A stretch of DNA of 64,000 nucleotides from positions 1 through 64,000 of the forward strand of contig NZ_RHQM01000007.1 of NCBI RefSeq assembly GCF_003935375.1. Direction: 5' to 3'. Within the stretch, counting starts at the first letter, position 1. The number at the start of each line of letters is the position of its first letter. Under the pieces are notes generated by a model. The model made no database searches. It saw nothing but the letters and a program-made list of their open reading frames with translations, and was not told the origin of the DNA. The position numbers were made by a program, and so were the translations under genes. The DNA comes from Stutzerimonas xanthomarina. Lineage in GTDB: Bacteria; Pseudomonadota; Gammaproteobacteria; Pseudomonadales; Pseudomonadaceae. Below are positions 1 to 7,829 of this stretch, one piece after another.

Positions 1-82
1 GCGGGTTACCTGGTCGATTTTGATCGACGGCCCGCTTTCAAAAGCAGCGAGGGCTGAAGTCGACCGGAAATACAGGGCTACT

Positions 83-529
83 TCAGACCTTCCTTAGCAC
101 AGCTGCACCTATGTCGCCTTCGCAGCCCGCTTCCGCGCTGGGACTCCATTCCAGGCGAGCCTGCTGAGCAACCAGATCAACCATCAATCGCCGGTCTAGA
201 CACCCCATCGCTTGCCCGGCCACCGCAAGCATTTCGGTTTCTGTCCAGTTTTGCACCACGTAGTCGAATACCTGTGCTTCGAGATCCTCTCCCTCGGTGT
301 GATGCAAGATCGAGGCATAGGCTTCAATGCAGCGGGAGCTGGCCGTATCACAACGGATCTCTACTGCGTTGATACATGGGACTTGGTATCCCTTCGTAGT
401 TTCCCATCCACCCCAAATCAGCAGGTTCCCGTTTTGATGCTCAACCTTCAGCGGAGGACGTGTGATGGAGGGAGAGGATTCGACAGTTTTCGGAACTGCG
501 TACCAGAGCGTGGCGGAAGCAGAGAGCAA
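83..529 (-). CDS. Hypothetical protein, possibly exported
   Basis: I do not recognise this 148-residue protein. The frame stays open to about 565, so the TTG at 529 is only one possible start. Translating upstream of it gives a small hydrophobic stretch (IAIALASSLLSASATLW) resembling a signal peptide, which suggests export. Four cysteines lie in the body (residues 60, 67, 109 and 135), compatible with disulfides outside the cytoplasm. It is followed on the same strand by nothing inside the window and is preceded by the exported protein at 683-1555, with a gene fragment on the other strand between them. No ATG with a clear ribosome binding site was found, so the N-terminus is uncertain. Confidence 0.5.
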   Translation of the reverse strand: MLSASATLWYAVPKTVESSPSITRPPLKVEHQNGNLLIWGGWETTKGYQVPCINAVEIRCDTASSRCIEAYASILHHTEGEDLEAQVFDYVVQNWTETEMLAVAGQAMGCLDRRLMVDLVAQQARLEWSPSAEAGCEGDIGAAVLRKV

Positions 530-567
530 TGAGGAGGCGAGGGCAATTGCGATGTATGGAGGAAATC

Positions 568-679
568 ATGGAGAAAGAAGGTCGGGTCAGGAGAGACGGA
601 GCGGGTGTCGCACCGATTCGATGTACCAGAGGGCTATAGAGCCTTTCATCCGTGGAAGCCGCAGCCAAAAGATGCTTGA
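568..679 (+). pseudogene. 3' fragment of a gene paralogous to the one at 1684-2139
   Basis: DNA here aligns with about 1931-2010 of the intact gene downstream: both have ATGGAGAA(A/G)GAAGGTCGG, then a diverged stretch, then TTCGATGT followed by CC and GAGGG. In the frame starting at 617 the tail reads FDVPEGYRAFHPWKPQPKDA and stops at 679. The matching peptide in the intact copy is HWFDVPEGYALE. The frame before 617 is out of register with the ATG at 568, so this is a frameshifted leftover rather than a working gene. It suggests duplication or replacement of one family member in this island. Confidence 0.55.
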
Positions 680-682
680 CGG

Positions 683-1555
683 TTAGTAAATTTCAGTACA
701 CCAGAGCTGGACGTGTGCTGGGTTTCGACCGGGTTTCCAGAACACCTCCCCCGTGGCGTCGCGGGGGATACGGTAGACAATTTTGGTGCGCAGCGTCAGT
801 AGTGGGCCGACTGGCTGAAGACCAATACCGAAACCCTGTTCGAGCACTGTTTCGGTGTGATCGTATTCGAAGGTTCTGCTGCCCATGGTCAGAAGTGCAG
901 AGCCAGCAATGGGTACCCGCCCCTCGGTGTCAGTATTTTTGAAGCGCGTCTGCACAACTAGGTACCGAGAATCCGGCCAGGCTTCAGGCTCTGCGGCGCG
1001 GTTGCGGGCGCCCACGGTATCGCGTACCTCGCAGCTGTCGATGCTGATATCGAAGTGCTCGATGCGGGCGCTGTCGGGGCGGGCGAGGACAGTATTTAGA
1101 TAGGACTTTAGGGCTTTGCTCTCTTTTGATCTGGGCTCGTAGATGGCGCGCACTTGGTGGCAAACCAGACTCCCAGCCAGAAGCTTTTTGCCAGCAATCC
1201 TGCCCTCAAAGTCCTTCGCGTACTCTGTCTCATCTCGTTTAATCCGGTGGGCCAAAATTCGGCGATACTGATCAGCCTCAAGGCGTGACAGCAGTTGCCT
1301 AATTTCCGGATCTTCCCGGCCTGTCGGGTTCTTATAAATGTCAGCAAACGTGCTATCGCGGCCAGCAGCCATCCGCAAGGCTGAGCTGCGCACAAGAAGT
1401 GTGCCTGCCTGGTTCAAGAGCCGCTGCTGTTGGTTGCTGACCAGTCCGATTGGCATCGCGTGCTGCTCGCACCGCTCCATTTGATTTTCGGAAGCTGCCG
1501 AGAAGGAGGTCGCAGAGAGGCAGAGAAGAAAAATTACGCTTGTGCGTCCAAGCAT
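683..1555 (-). CDS. Exported protein with a DUF4352-like C-terminal domain
   Basis: The 290-residue product begins with a clear signal peptide (residues 1-21, cleavage near SFSA-ASEN), so it should act in the periplasm. Residues about 25-165 are helical and charged, with no recognised fold. The last 110 residues, with YLVVQTRFKNTDTEG, GSALLTMG and the end QLWC, read like the immunoglobulin-type beta-sandwich DUF4352, in which 'VxVxxxNT' strands are typical. Cysteines fall at residues 29, 132, 174 and 287. The function is unknown. The ATG at 1555 is preceded by AGGGGGTC, a reasonable binding site. It is in the same direction as the 83-529 gene but more than 150 bp away. Confidence 0.65.
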   Translation of the reverse strand: MLGRTSVIFLLCLSATSFSAASENQMERCEQHAMPIGLVSNQQQRLLNQAGTLLVRSSALRMAAGRDSTFADIYKNPTGREDPEIRQLLSRLEADQYRRILAHRIKRDETEYAKDFEGRIAGKKLLAGSLVCHQVRAIYEPRSKESKALKSYLNTVLARPDSARIEHFDISIDSCEVRDTVGARNRAAEPEAWPDSRYLVVQTRFKNTDTEGRVPIAGSALLTMGSRTFEYDHTETVLEQGFGIGLQPVGPLLTLRTKIVYRIPRDATGEVFWKPGRNPAHVQLWCTEIY

Positions 1556-1683
1556 GCCGATCTGACCCCCTGTTTTAGAAAATAACGATAACGCATGTTA
1601 GAGCTCCATTCGATAGGGAATGCCTACTTGGCGAGCAGGGTCTAGAACATAAGGCAGCGTAAGCCGTGTGAGGTACCAAGCAT

Positions 1684-2139
1684 GTGCGGAGGCGTGGAGG
1701 CGTGGAGGCGCGTGAGGCCGACAAGGTCTGGAAGATCTATTTTCCCAATCCGAAAGCAGCTATTCCGGTGCTGCTTGAAGAGAGCGGCCAGCTCGATTGG
1801 ATCCATTGGGGCAGGAGGAAGGAAGAGCCAGGAAAAGGCCCACAGGGAGGCTGGGCAAAGCTCAGTACCGTGCAGTCTGGCGGCTGGGAGAAATACAGAC
1901 CCCGCCGTGGTTTCGGCATGGTTCAGAGGTATATGGAGAAGGAAGGTCGGCCGGGAGAGAAGAATCGGACATCACACTGGTTCGATGTGCCGGAGGGTTA
2001 CGCGCTAGAGTGCCTGGTCATTGGCGAAGGGGAGCAGCGAAGGGTATATGTCGTGACTACGACGCCACCTGCCGAATATGAGTGGATCCATGATCGATGG
2101 CCACTGCTGACGGTGCTGAGCGATGCTAGTTTCAGCTGA
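1684..2139 (+). CDS. Conserved hypothetical protein, possibly a short SRAP/YedK-like relative
   Basis: This encodes about 150 residues with a compact body from VWKIYFPNP onward: PNPKAAIPVLLEESGQ, IHWGRRKEEPG, GGWAKL, HWFDVPEGYALE and RRVYVVTTTP. The pattern recalls short pseudomonad relatives of the SOS-associated SRAP/YedK family, where an N-terminal MCG supplies the catalytic cysteine. An MCGG start does exist at 1682 but in another frame, so a frameshift or sequence change near the GC-rich repeats at 1685-1710 may have disabled the gene. The first 13 residues (RRRGGVEAREAD) look non-native. A fragment of a second copy lies at 568-679. The family assignment is weak; the reality of the frame is better supported. 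Confidence 0.5.
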   Translation: MRRRGGVEAREADKVWKIYFPNPKAAIPVLLEESGQLDWIHWGRRKEEPGKGPQGGWAKLSTVQSGGWEKYRPRRGFGMVQRYMEKEGRPGEKNRTSHWFDVPEGYALECLVIGEGEQRRVYVVTTTPPAEYEWIHDRWPLLTVLSDASFS

Positions 2140-2212
2140 GTTGTGCTACCTCGTTAGCTATCGTTTGCGCTGCATTGTCTGATGGAAATGCTGGGATCTT
2201 AAGACAGGATTT

Positions 2213-2419
2213 ATGATGGTTAGAGCAGCGCTAGAGATCAAGCTCAGAAAGGCAGCATCAGATCTATTTGCCGGTGATGAGCAAAGCGCGGTCGAGTGGC
2301 TGAACAAACCTGCCAAGGCGCTGAATGGCCGCAAGCCCATCGATATGACAGAAAGCGATGCTGAGCTTCGCTTAGCCCTAGATCTGGTAGGGCGTCTACA
2401 GCATGGCGTTTTTACTTGA
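2213..2419 (+). CDS. Short MbcA/ParS/Xre-type antitoxin (DUF2384 domain only)
   Basis: The 68-residue product is essentially one DUF2384 (antitoxin Xre/MbcA/ParS C-terminal toxin-binding) domain: the segment AVEWLNKPAKALNGRKPIDM followed by AELRLALDLVGRLQHGVF matches the family signature, including the WL..P and GxxP turns and the terminal hydrophobic helix. The N-terminal Xre DNA-binding part normally found in these antitoxins is missing or vestigial. ACAGGA precedes the ATG. These antitoxins normally sit immediately upstream of a RES toxin, but here the next gene is on the opposite strand and the nearest RES protein starts at 3795. It may be an orphan antidote or the remains of a broken pair. 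Confidence 0.7.
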   Translation: MMVRAALEIKLRKAASDLFAGDEQSAVEWLNKPAKALNGRKPIDMTESDAELRLALDLVGRLQHGVFT

Positions 2420-2559
2420 GGAGAAGGCTAGGCCCTGGCGAGATGGCTCGAAAGGGCGTATGCCCCAGCTACTCAGGCTAGCGAAGTTTAGCCGTTAGCA
2501 ACAACGCCCACATTAGGCTGCCATCGGCCAGTTGCGGACGGTCATAAATCGCTATAGCT

Positions 2560-3438
2560 CTACACGACTCGTTGAGGCTCCATTCTGTACTCATTCGCTG
2601 CGAGTTTCATTCTGAAGACGGGTATCCCTTTTTTTTGGGCGATGTTTGCAAGCCGCCTAATATTAGTGGCCTTCGTCATAGCCCCTATATAAATACCTGT
2701 CGGTTTTGGAACAGGCAGGTTATAGGGTTTCTCTTCCGTCGAGCCTGGAATTATTAGGCGCCACTCCTCCTCATAGGCCCAATCCTTCGCCTTGCTCATT
2801 GCCGCTAATATTGGGTACAGACCGTTCAGGCCAATACTGCTGCCAACCTCATCGTCGAACAGGAAGGACATATCCAACATTTCGCCAGTGTAAATAACAG
2901 GCCAAAGAAATCGGTAAACGGGATCAGTTATAGGGAGCAACTTAAATTCGTACTCCATAGCGAAGCCGGTATGGTCTTTCGCGTAATGCGACCACATCAG
3001 AGTGGAGTCAATCCTCGACGAAAGCGAGCATAGCTTGTAGCCATCTCTAGTCAGAGAAATCAATGATGTCTGTAACTCCGTTCGGAATCGGCCATTTCTC
3101 TCGTCAATATAATTGGCAATACGCTCACGAAGCACGTCATCAATCTGCCCTAGCTCAGCCGATGCGATAGCTCCATCAATCATGCCCCTGCCTGTCTTTG
3201 ATCGAAATGGATCAACTGTCAGGGCGCTGTCGTACGGGTCGTTAAATCGACTGGCGGTGGTCAAGTGAAGGGTGTTATTCACCAAATTATCTAAAGCGTA
3301 TTTAGTGATCGTTCGATATTTGTACAACTTCTTCGGAATGAAGCGGCGCTTAAATATGTTGGCCGCTTGAACATCCACATTGGCCGGATCCCGGTCAAAG
3401 AGCATTTCCTTGAGGTAGTCTTTCCACTCTTCAGACAT
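2560..3438 (-). CDS. DUF2971 family protein
   Basis: The 292-residue protein carries the DUF2971 hallmarks in order: KKLYKYR near residue 36, ASRFNDPYD near 82, LCSLSSRIDSTLMWSHYAKD near 136-152 with HTGFAMEYE, and YEEEWRLI near 227. Family members are soluble, found in many bacterial accessory regions, and lack a settled biochemical role; genomic context elsewhere often suggests phage defence or toxin functions, which is inference. GGAAGGA lies 9 bp upstream of the ATG at 3438. It stands alone between an orphan antitoxin and a RES protein and has no membrane segment or signal peptide. Confidence 0.8.
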   Translation of the reverse strand: MSEEWKDYLKEMLFDRDPANVDVQAANIFKRRFIPKKLYKYRTITKYALDNLVNNTLHLTTASRFNDPYDSALTVDPFRSKTGRGMIDGAIASAELGQIDDVLRERIANYIDERNGRFRTELQTSLISLTRDGYKLCSLSSRIDSTLMWSHYAKDHTGFAMEYEFKLLPITDPVYRFLWPVIYTGEMLDMSFLFDDEVGSSIGLNGLYPILAAMSKAKDWAYEEEWRLIIPGSTEEKPYNLPVPKPTGIYIGAMTKATNIRRLANIAQKKGIPVFRMKLAANEYRMEPQRVV

Positions 3439-3794
3439 GTAGCCGATCCTTCCAGGGTTTCGGAAAGCCTACGTGCCTCAGCCGCAATCGCCAAGCTGCC
3501 GCTTCAGCCTCCATGCCTCATTGAGGTAAAGCGCTGCTCAACCGCAGGAAAGTGAACATGTCACTGACTGCTGATGGCCGGTAGTCGCCGTTGTGAAGAC
3601 GGCTTTCGGCCAGAAGTGGTCGCTCAGCCTCTACAAAACCAGGGGCGATTCACTCGACCGTAGCGGCCCATCAGCACCAAATAGTGGTCTGTCGCCGATT
3701 GTAATGCAGACCTCAAATCTTCTACGGTTCAGGGCCGGAATAAGTTGGCGAGCATCAGTTGTCGGCTGATGATCTGGAATCTTGGGGAGGCTCG
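3439..3794. other. Intergenic stretch between divergent DUF2971 and RES genes
   Basis: About 356 bp without a convincing gene; short frames on either strand lack family resemblance and binding sites. It must hold both divergent promoters. GGGAGG at 3785-3790 is the ribosome binding site of the RES gene. The 12-mer AGGGGCGATTCA near 3641 recurs near 12844 in another accessory gap, possibly chance or a shared scar. I see no clear promoter or terminator. Confidence 0.5.
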
Positions 3795-5231
3795 ATGAAC
3801 GAGCAAGGTGAAGAGCTGTGGATCTGCGACCAGTGTCTGGAGGAGCCGTTCCTTTCCAGCGAGATTGCATCCACAGGCGAGATCGCGGTGTGCTCCTACT
3901 GTGAGAGTGAAGGCCAATGCTGGACGATCGAACAACTCGCGGATCGGATTGAGCAAGCATTCGCCGAACACTACGTTCGCACATCCAATGAGCCGGATGA
4001 TTGGCAGCAAAGCCTACTGCGGGATAGAGAGTCGGATTACGAATGGGAGCGACACGGTGAGCCCGTTTACGATGCTATCGAAGGCGCAGCCCGAATCCCG
4101 AATGAGGCGGTTGCAGATGTACTGGAGGTTCTCGGTGAACGGCACTCTGACTTCGACACGGCGGCCATGGGAGACGAGTGCGAGTTCGACGCTGACTCGT
4201 ACTATGAGCAGAAGGATTCTAGCGACGCTACCTGGCAGTATGAGTGGCGGTATTTCGAGAGAACGCTGAAAACTGAGGCCAGGTACTTTTCTCGGGCAGC
4301 TACAGAACACCTCGCAGCTGTTTTCGGGAGGATAGATCAGCTCGGCACCTTGGATGGCAAGCCGGTTGTTGTCGACGCTGGCCCCGGTACGTCGATTGCG
4401 ATTCTTTTCAGAGCGCGAGTGTTCCAGTCGGAGGAGCCGCTTAAAGAGGCACTTTGCCGTCCCGATCGCCACCTGGGCTCTCCCCCCGCCCGTGCTGCGG
4501 CAGCGGGCAGAATGAATGCCCGAGGTATCTCGGTATTCTATGGGGCCACCTCTCCAGGTGTTGCTCTCGCTGAGGTTCGGCCGCCAGTGGGTAGCCAGGT
4601 CGCGCTGGCTACTTTCAGAATCATCCGCCCTCTACGCCTTCTGAATCTTTCCGCGCTTGAAAATGCGTCAGACGGTGGGAGCGTGTTCGACCCGACGCTG
4701 CTCCAACGGCTGGAGCGCGTGTCCTTTCTGCAATCGCTCGGTCGCAAGATGACGCGGCCGGTGATGCCCGATGATCAGGAGTTCGACTACCTCTCCACGC
4801 AGGCGGTGGCTGATTTCCTGGCGACCGAAAACGATCCGACGTTGGACGGCATCCTCTTCAATTCGACACAGTCAGAAGAGGGAGACAACATCGTACTGTT
4901 CCACAAGGCGTCACGCGTGAAGAGCATGGATCTACCATCAGGCGTCGAGCTGAGTGCCAGCACCATGAGTTGCGACAGTGATGGTTGGTACCCCGACTAT
5001 TGCGTGCGGGAGGAAGTCCCAATGCCTGACGAGGCTGAGACTGCTCTGGCGTCAAGCCCCTGGGCTATGGCATTTCATCATATCCCTGAGGATGAGGATG
5101 TGCGCGAGGAGACGTTAGACGTCATCCCAACCTCGGTAGAAGTTCATTACGTTAAAAGAGTGAAGGTGGAATGTGATCCGCACAAGGTAGAGCGTTACCG
5201 TCGTCAGGTGAGCAAGAACGACACTTTCTGA
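3795..5231 (+). CDS. RES domain protein with N-terminal zinc ribbon and HEPN/RES-type middle region
   Basis: The 478-residue protein has three parts. Residues 8-40 hold two CxxC pairs (CDQC and CSYC), a likely zinc ribbon. Residues about 45-190 are acidic and helical and match my recollection of the HEPN/RES N-terminal domain. The RES domain follows (about 205-385), with RARVF, GRMNARGISVFYGATSPGVA, ALAEVRPP and the downstream HKASR region; Arg, Tyr and Glu/Ser residues of this type bind NAD in RES toxins. A 90-residue tail ends the protein. The start at 3795 was chosen over 3759 because GGGAGG precedes it. RES toxins degrade NAD+. It lacks an adjacent antitoxin; the orphan DUF2384 gene is 1.4 kb upstream. 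Confidence 0.75.
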   Translation: MNEQGEELWICDQCLEEPFLSSEIASTGEIAVCSYCESEGQCWTIEQLADRIEQAFAEHYVRTSNEPDDWQQSLLRDRESDYEWERHGEPVYDAIEGAARIPNEAVADVLEVLGERHSDFDTAAMGDECEFDADSYYEQKDSSDATWQYEWRYFERTLKTEARYFSRAATEHLAAVFGRIDQLGTLDGKPVVVDAGPGTSIAILFRARVFQSEEPLKEALCRPDRHLGSPPARAAAAGRMNARGISVFYGATSPGVALAEVRPPVGSQVALATFRIIRPLRLLNLSALENASDGGSVFDPTLLQRLERVSFLQSLGRKMTRPVMPDDQEFDYLSTQAVADFLATENDPTLDGILFNSTQSEEGDNIVLFHKASRVKSMDLPSGVELSASTMSCDSDGWYPDYCVREEVPMPDEAETALASSPWAMAFHHIPEDEDVREETLDVIPTSVEVHYVKRVKVECDPHKVERYRRQVSKNDTF

Positions 5232-5266
5232 GCGGCATACTGATGCAGTGAGTCACGGGGGATGAC

Positions 5267-5956
5267 ATGGAGCAAAAATTTAATGTGAGCCTGACAGGCA
5301 ACCTTCTCAACGGCACGATGGAGGATGTAATTGAAGACCTGTCGACGTTCATCCAGGTTAAAAATAAGCGCGAAATTGAGCATCTGATTACAAGCAAGGC
5401 CACCATCAAAAAGGGCACTAACCTTACCCTCGCCAACAGGATTAAATCCCGCGTCGAGCAAGCCGGGGCTGAGTGCCTAATCGAAATCGATATCCAAGAG
5501 CCCCAAATAACCCAGCAACTCCCGACACCAGAGCCAGAACAAGCCGCAGTGGCTGCACCAGCTATCGGTAAAGCTCCACTGCCAAGTAGTAATCACCAGA
5601 AAGAAGGTACGATCCTGATAGCGATTGCCATCATCACAATGATCGCCAGCATTATCCTCTCAGACGGCTACGAGCCGGGACTTGGCCTTCTCTGGAGCCT
5701 CAACGAACAGATGACGATCCTCTCTGGCTACCCCTTCGGCTGCAAAGATGTGGTTTATACCGGAGGAGTTCCCGGCTCCTACGCATTAGAAGACCTGCCA
5801 AAAGCTAGTGGTGGGTGCGCAGAATCGTTCTATTTCGTACTCCGTACAAAGTACCTTCTGATGTTCTCTTGCCTGATACTGGCTTACGGAGTTGGCCAAT
5901 ACCTTGGCCACTTTAAGTCGCTTAGCCACTATTGGGCCAAGGTATGCAAATCTTAG
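5267..5956 (+). CDS. Membrane protein with an N-terminal TGxLLxG-type cytoplasmic domain
   Basis: Residues 1-75 (FNVSLTGNLLNGT, then IKKGTNLTLANRIKSRVEQA and GAECLIEI) resemble a small alpha/beta domain that precedes membrane regions in many gammaproteobacterial proteins of the DUF805/DUF2628 sort, reading typically as 'F.v.ftGeLl.G'. A proline-rich linker (about 80-110) leads to a membrane segment near 115-131, a loop with two cysteines (CKD and GCAE), and a second membrane segment near 192-212. The function is unknown. It starts 35 bp after the RES gene with a GGGGGATGAC site (spacing to ATG is short) and is followed by a good terminator, so RES and this gene may be one transcript. Confidence 0.6.
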   Translation: MEQKFNVSLTGNLLNGTMEDVIEDLSTFIQVKNKREIEHLITSKATIKKGTNLTLANRIKSRVEQAGAECLIEIDIQEPQITQQLPTPEPEQAAVAAPAIGKAPLPSSNHQKEGTILIAIAIITMIASIILSDGYEPGLGLLWSLNEQMTILSGYPFGCKDVVYTGGVPGSYALEDLPKASGGCAESFYFVLRTKYLLMFSCLILAYGVGQYLGHFKSLSHYWAKVCKS

Positions 5957-5970
5957 GAGTTGTTGTTAGG

Positions 5971-5996
5971 AATCCCCGGTCTTTAGGCCGGGGATT
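5971..5996 (+). terminator. Intrinsic terminator after the membrane protein gene
   Basis: AATCCCCGG pairs with CCGGGGATT around an 8-nt loop, 15 bp after the stop codon; only a short AT-rich tail (ATAT) follows. Confidence 0.7.
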
Positions 5997-6092
5997 ATAT
6001 CAATGGTTTCGCTTGATCAGTCTGAATTGCCCATTCCTTCATAGATACCTTCAAGCCACAAAGGCGGTCTGTTAAATCACTGCGGAATAGTC

Positions 6093-6144
6093 TGCTTTTG
6101 GCCGTTCCGAGCCTGTCGCATCAGGCAGAAGTCAGCCAAAGGCA
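6093..6144. repeat. Two nested inverted repeats after the ApeA-like gene
   Basis: TGCTTTTGGC (6093-6102) pairs with GCCAAAGGCA (6135-6144) with one mismatch, and inside it GCCTG (6111-6115) pairs with CAGGC (6122-6126). The structure ends 1 bp from the stop codon of the minus-strand gene and could stall transcription or mark an old insertion scar. No T-run follows, so it is not a standard terminator. Similar 'TTTTGGCCG...' stretches are common between pseudomonad accessory genes. Confidence 0.4.
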
Positions 6145-6145
6145 A

Positions 6146-7621
6146 TCACTGCTCAGCCTTCTTTTTGGCTGATAGAAAGTCGGGGATCTGGGAACGGTAA
6201 CTGCGATAGAATTCAGCCAGTGGATGAGAGAATCCAGGGCGTCTAGCTGCCCACCGTTTAGCATCCCACCCACATTCAATAAGGTCAGAAGCTACAAACA
6301 CAAATTCCAAAGCGTCAGTCAAAAAAGATATCAAGTCATCATAGTGCTCATACCCGAACTTGTTTGATCCATGCACAAAGTAATTTCTTGCCAAAACAGC
6401 AATTATTAATACGGAATCTAGATCCGTAAAATCATCGCCGAAGGCATTATGGACAATGCGGGATCGACTGAGAACCTTCAGCTTTAAACTTTTGCCTCCC
6501 CAGAAGGACAGTGTGCTCGAAGCTTGATCTTTTTCAGGGCCCGCCTCTAGTTTTCTGATGATGGCTTTACATTGCCTTCTTGCTTCAAGCGTCGCTGAGG
6601 ATAGCTCGCCTGTTTCGGGGTAAGTTGAATCAGGCAAAATGTCGAATGCATTTGCAGCCGCGACTAATCTGTTTTCATCGTACTGCCTTCCATTTTTTTG
6701 CCAGTTTATAATTCTCAGCCTGGCAGGTAACCAGCTATTGTGTCGCAGCATCCAGTTATAAAATACTTTATAGAACTCGTCTCTGTCGAAATCTGGAGTG
6801 ATCGGGATATCTCGTATATTGCTGGCTGCGTGCTTGCTTGAAAGCGGCGCATAACTCCAATGCAAGCTCATTGCTTCAGGATCTACTTGCTCCTCATCCA
6901 ATCCTGAATTAATAACCCCAACATTGATTCTTTCAATTCCTTGATGCCGCCCAGCAATAACCGTTAGAAATTGCAATACTGCAACGACATCATCAAGCAG
7001 CTCGTTTAGATTTTTTGCCTCGTTAAACCTCAGTGTTGCGACAGTGGTAGCAGGACAGTCGATTCCTGAGTGGTCGCTGATCTTCGCAGAGAACTCCAGC
7101 GCGACTGATAAACGTCCAATAGATATATCGGCATCTACGCTATCTTGGATTCCTGAAAAATAAAATATCGTGGGATTATTTCCTACTGCGACCCTAGACG
7201 AAAAACTCTTCTCCAGCAAGCATTGTAGTTCTTGAGGGTCGGGATGAGTCACGCCAAATGTGCCCCGAGCGGAAAATAAAAGTCCAAGGTCGTCGGCACA
7301 GAAAGATACAGATCCAAATACCCTCTCATCCTCAAGAATATGACGCTTCCCTATAAGGGCGTAGTGAGGGAATGAACTTCTCTTGAACGAAAAGTTTGGA
7401 TAGGTACCTTCGGGATTTGGCGAATCGCCGACACATTCAAATAGGCTGATTTTTTTATGATCAAGCGATTCGCCGAAAAGTGAATGAGGCTCAGGAGAGT
7501 AGGGAATTTGGCTTCGACTATGTATGATCAGTGACGTATTTTCACCATCTAGTAAAAGCTCACTTAAATACTGACCATCGTTCAGGGTAAAACAACAAAA
7601 CATTTTTTCCGGCTGCGGCAT
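6146..7621 (-). CDS. ApeA-like HEPN-domain protein (putative phage defence)
   Basis: The 491-residue product fits the ApeA plan: a beta-rich N-terminal half (about 1-220, no recognised motif) and an alpha-helical C-terminal HEPN domain. The HEPN catalytic motif is visible as RNYFVHGS (Arg-Asn-x3-His) near residue 418, preceded by a helix with LDSVLIIAVLA and followed by a long helix ending in IECGWDAKRW. HEPN proteins of this type are RNases, and ApeA in Escherichia coli restricts phages. The start was placed at 7621 because AAGGAG lies 6 bp upstream of it; the earlier in-frame ATG at 7627 directly abuts that site. It is transcribed alone. Base composition is AT-richer than the core genes. 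Confidence 0.55.
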   Translation of the reverse strand: MPQPEKMFCCFTLNDGQYLSELLLDGENTSLIIHSRSQIPYSPEPHSLFGESLDHKKISLFECVGDSPNPEGTYPNFSFKRSSFPHYALIGKRHILEDERVFGSVSFCADDLGLLFSARGTFGVTHPDPQELQCLLEKSFSSRVAVGNNPTIFYFSGIQDSVDADISIGRLSVALEFSAKISDHSGIDCPATTVATLRFNEAKNLNELLDDVVAVLQFLTVIAGRHQGIERINVGVINSGLDEEQVDPEAMSLHWSYAPLSSKHAASNIRDIPITPDFDRDEFYKVFYNWMLRHNSWLPARLRIINWQKNGRQYDENRLVAAANAFDILPDSTYPETGELSSATLEARRQCKAIIRKLEAGPEKDQASSTLSFWGGKSLKLKVLSRSRIVHNAFGDDFTDLDSVLIIAVLARNYFVHGSNKFGYEHYDDLISFLTDALEFVFVASDLIECGWDAKRWAARRPGFSHPLAEFYRSYRSQIPDFLSAKKKAEQ

Positions 7622-7829
7622 GAGCATCTCCTTACTAAAGCATTAATTCCTAATCTTACTAATGCTCGCTGATTCCTCATTCTTTTACTAGTTATTAGCT
7701 CATTGTCGTCAGCTGGAAATTTTTTGATCAGGGGTGGTGACGCATGCTGGCCGCTCTAGTCAATCTCTGCCAGTGCCAACAGGCTGCTATATGTCAGAGG
7801 AGGTCGCCTGCGACCGTCCGCTCTTGGCT

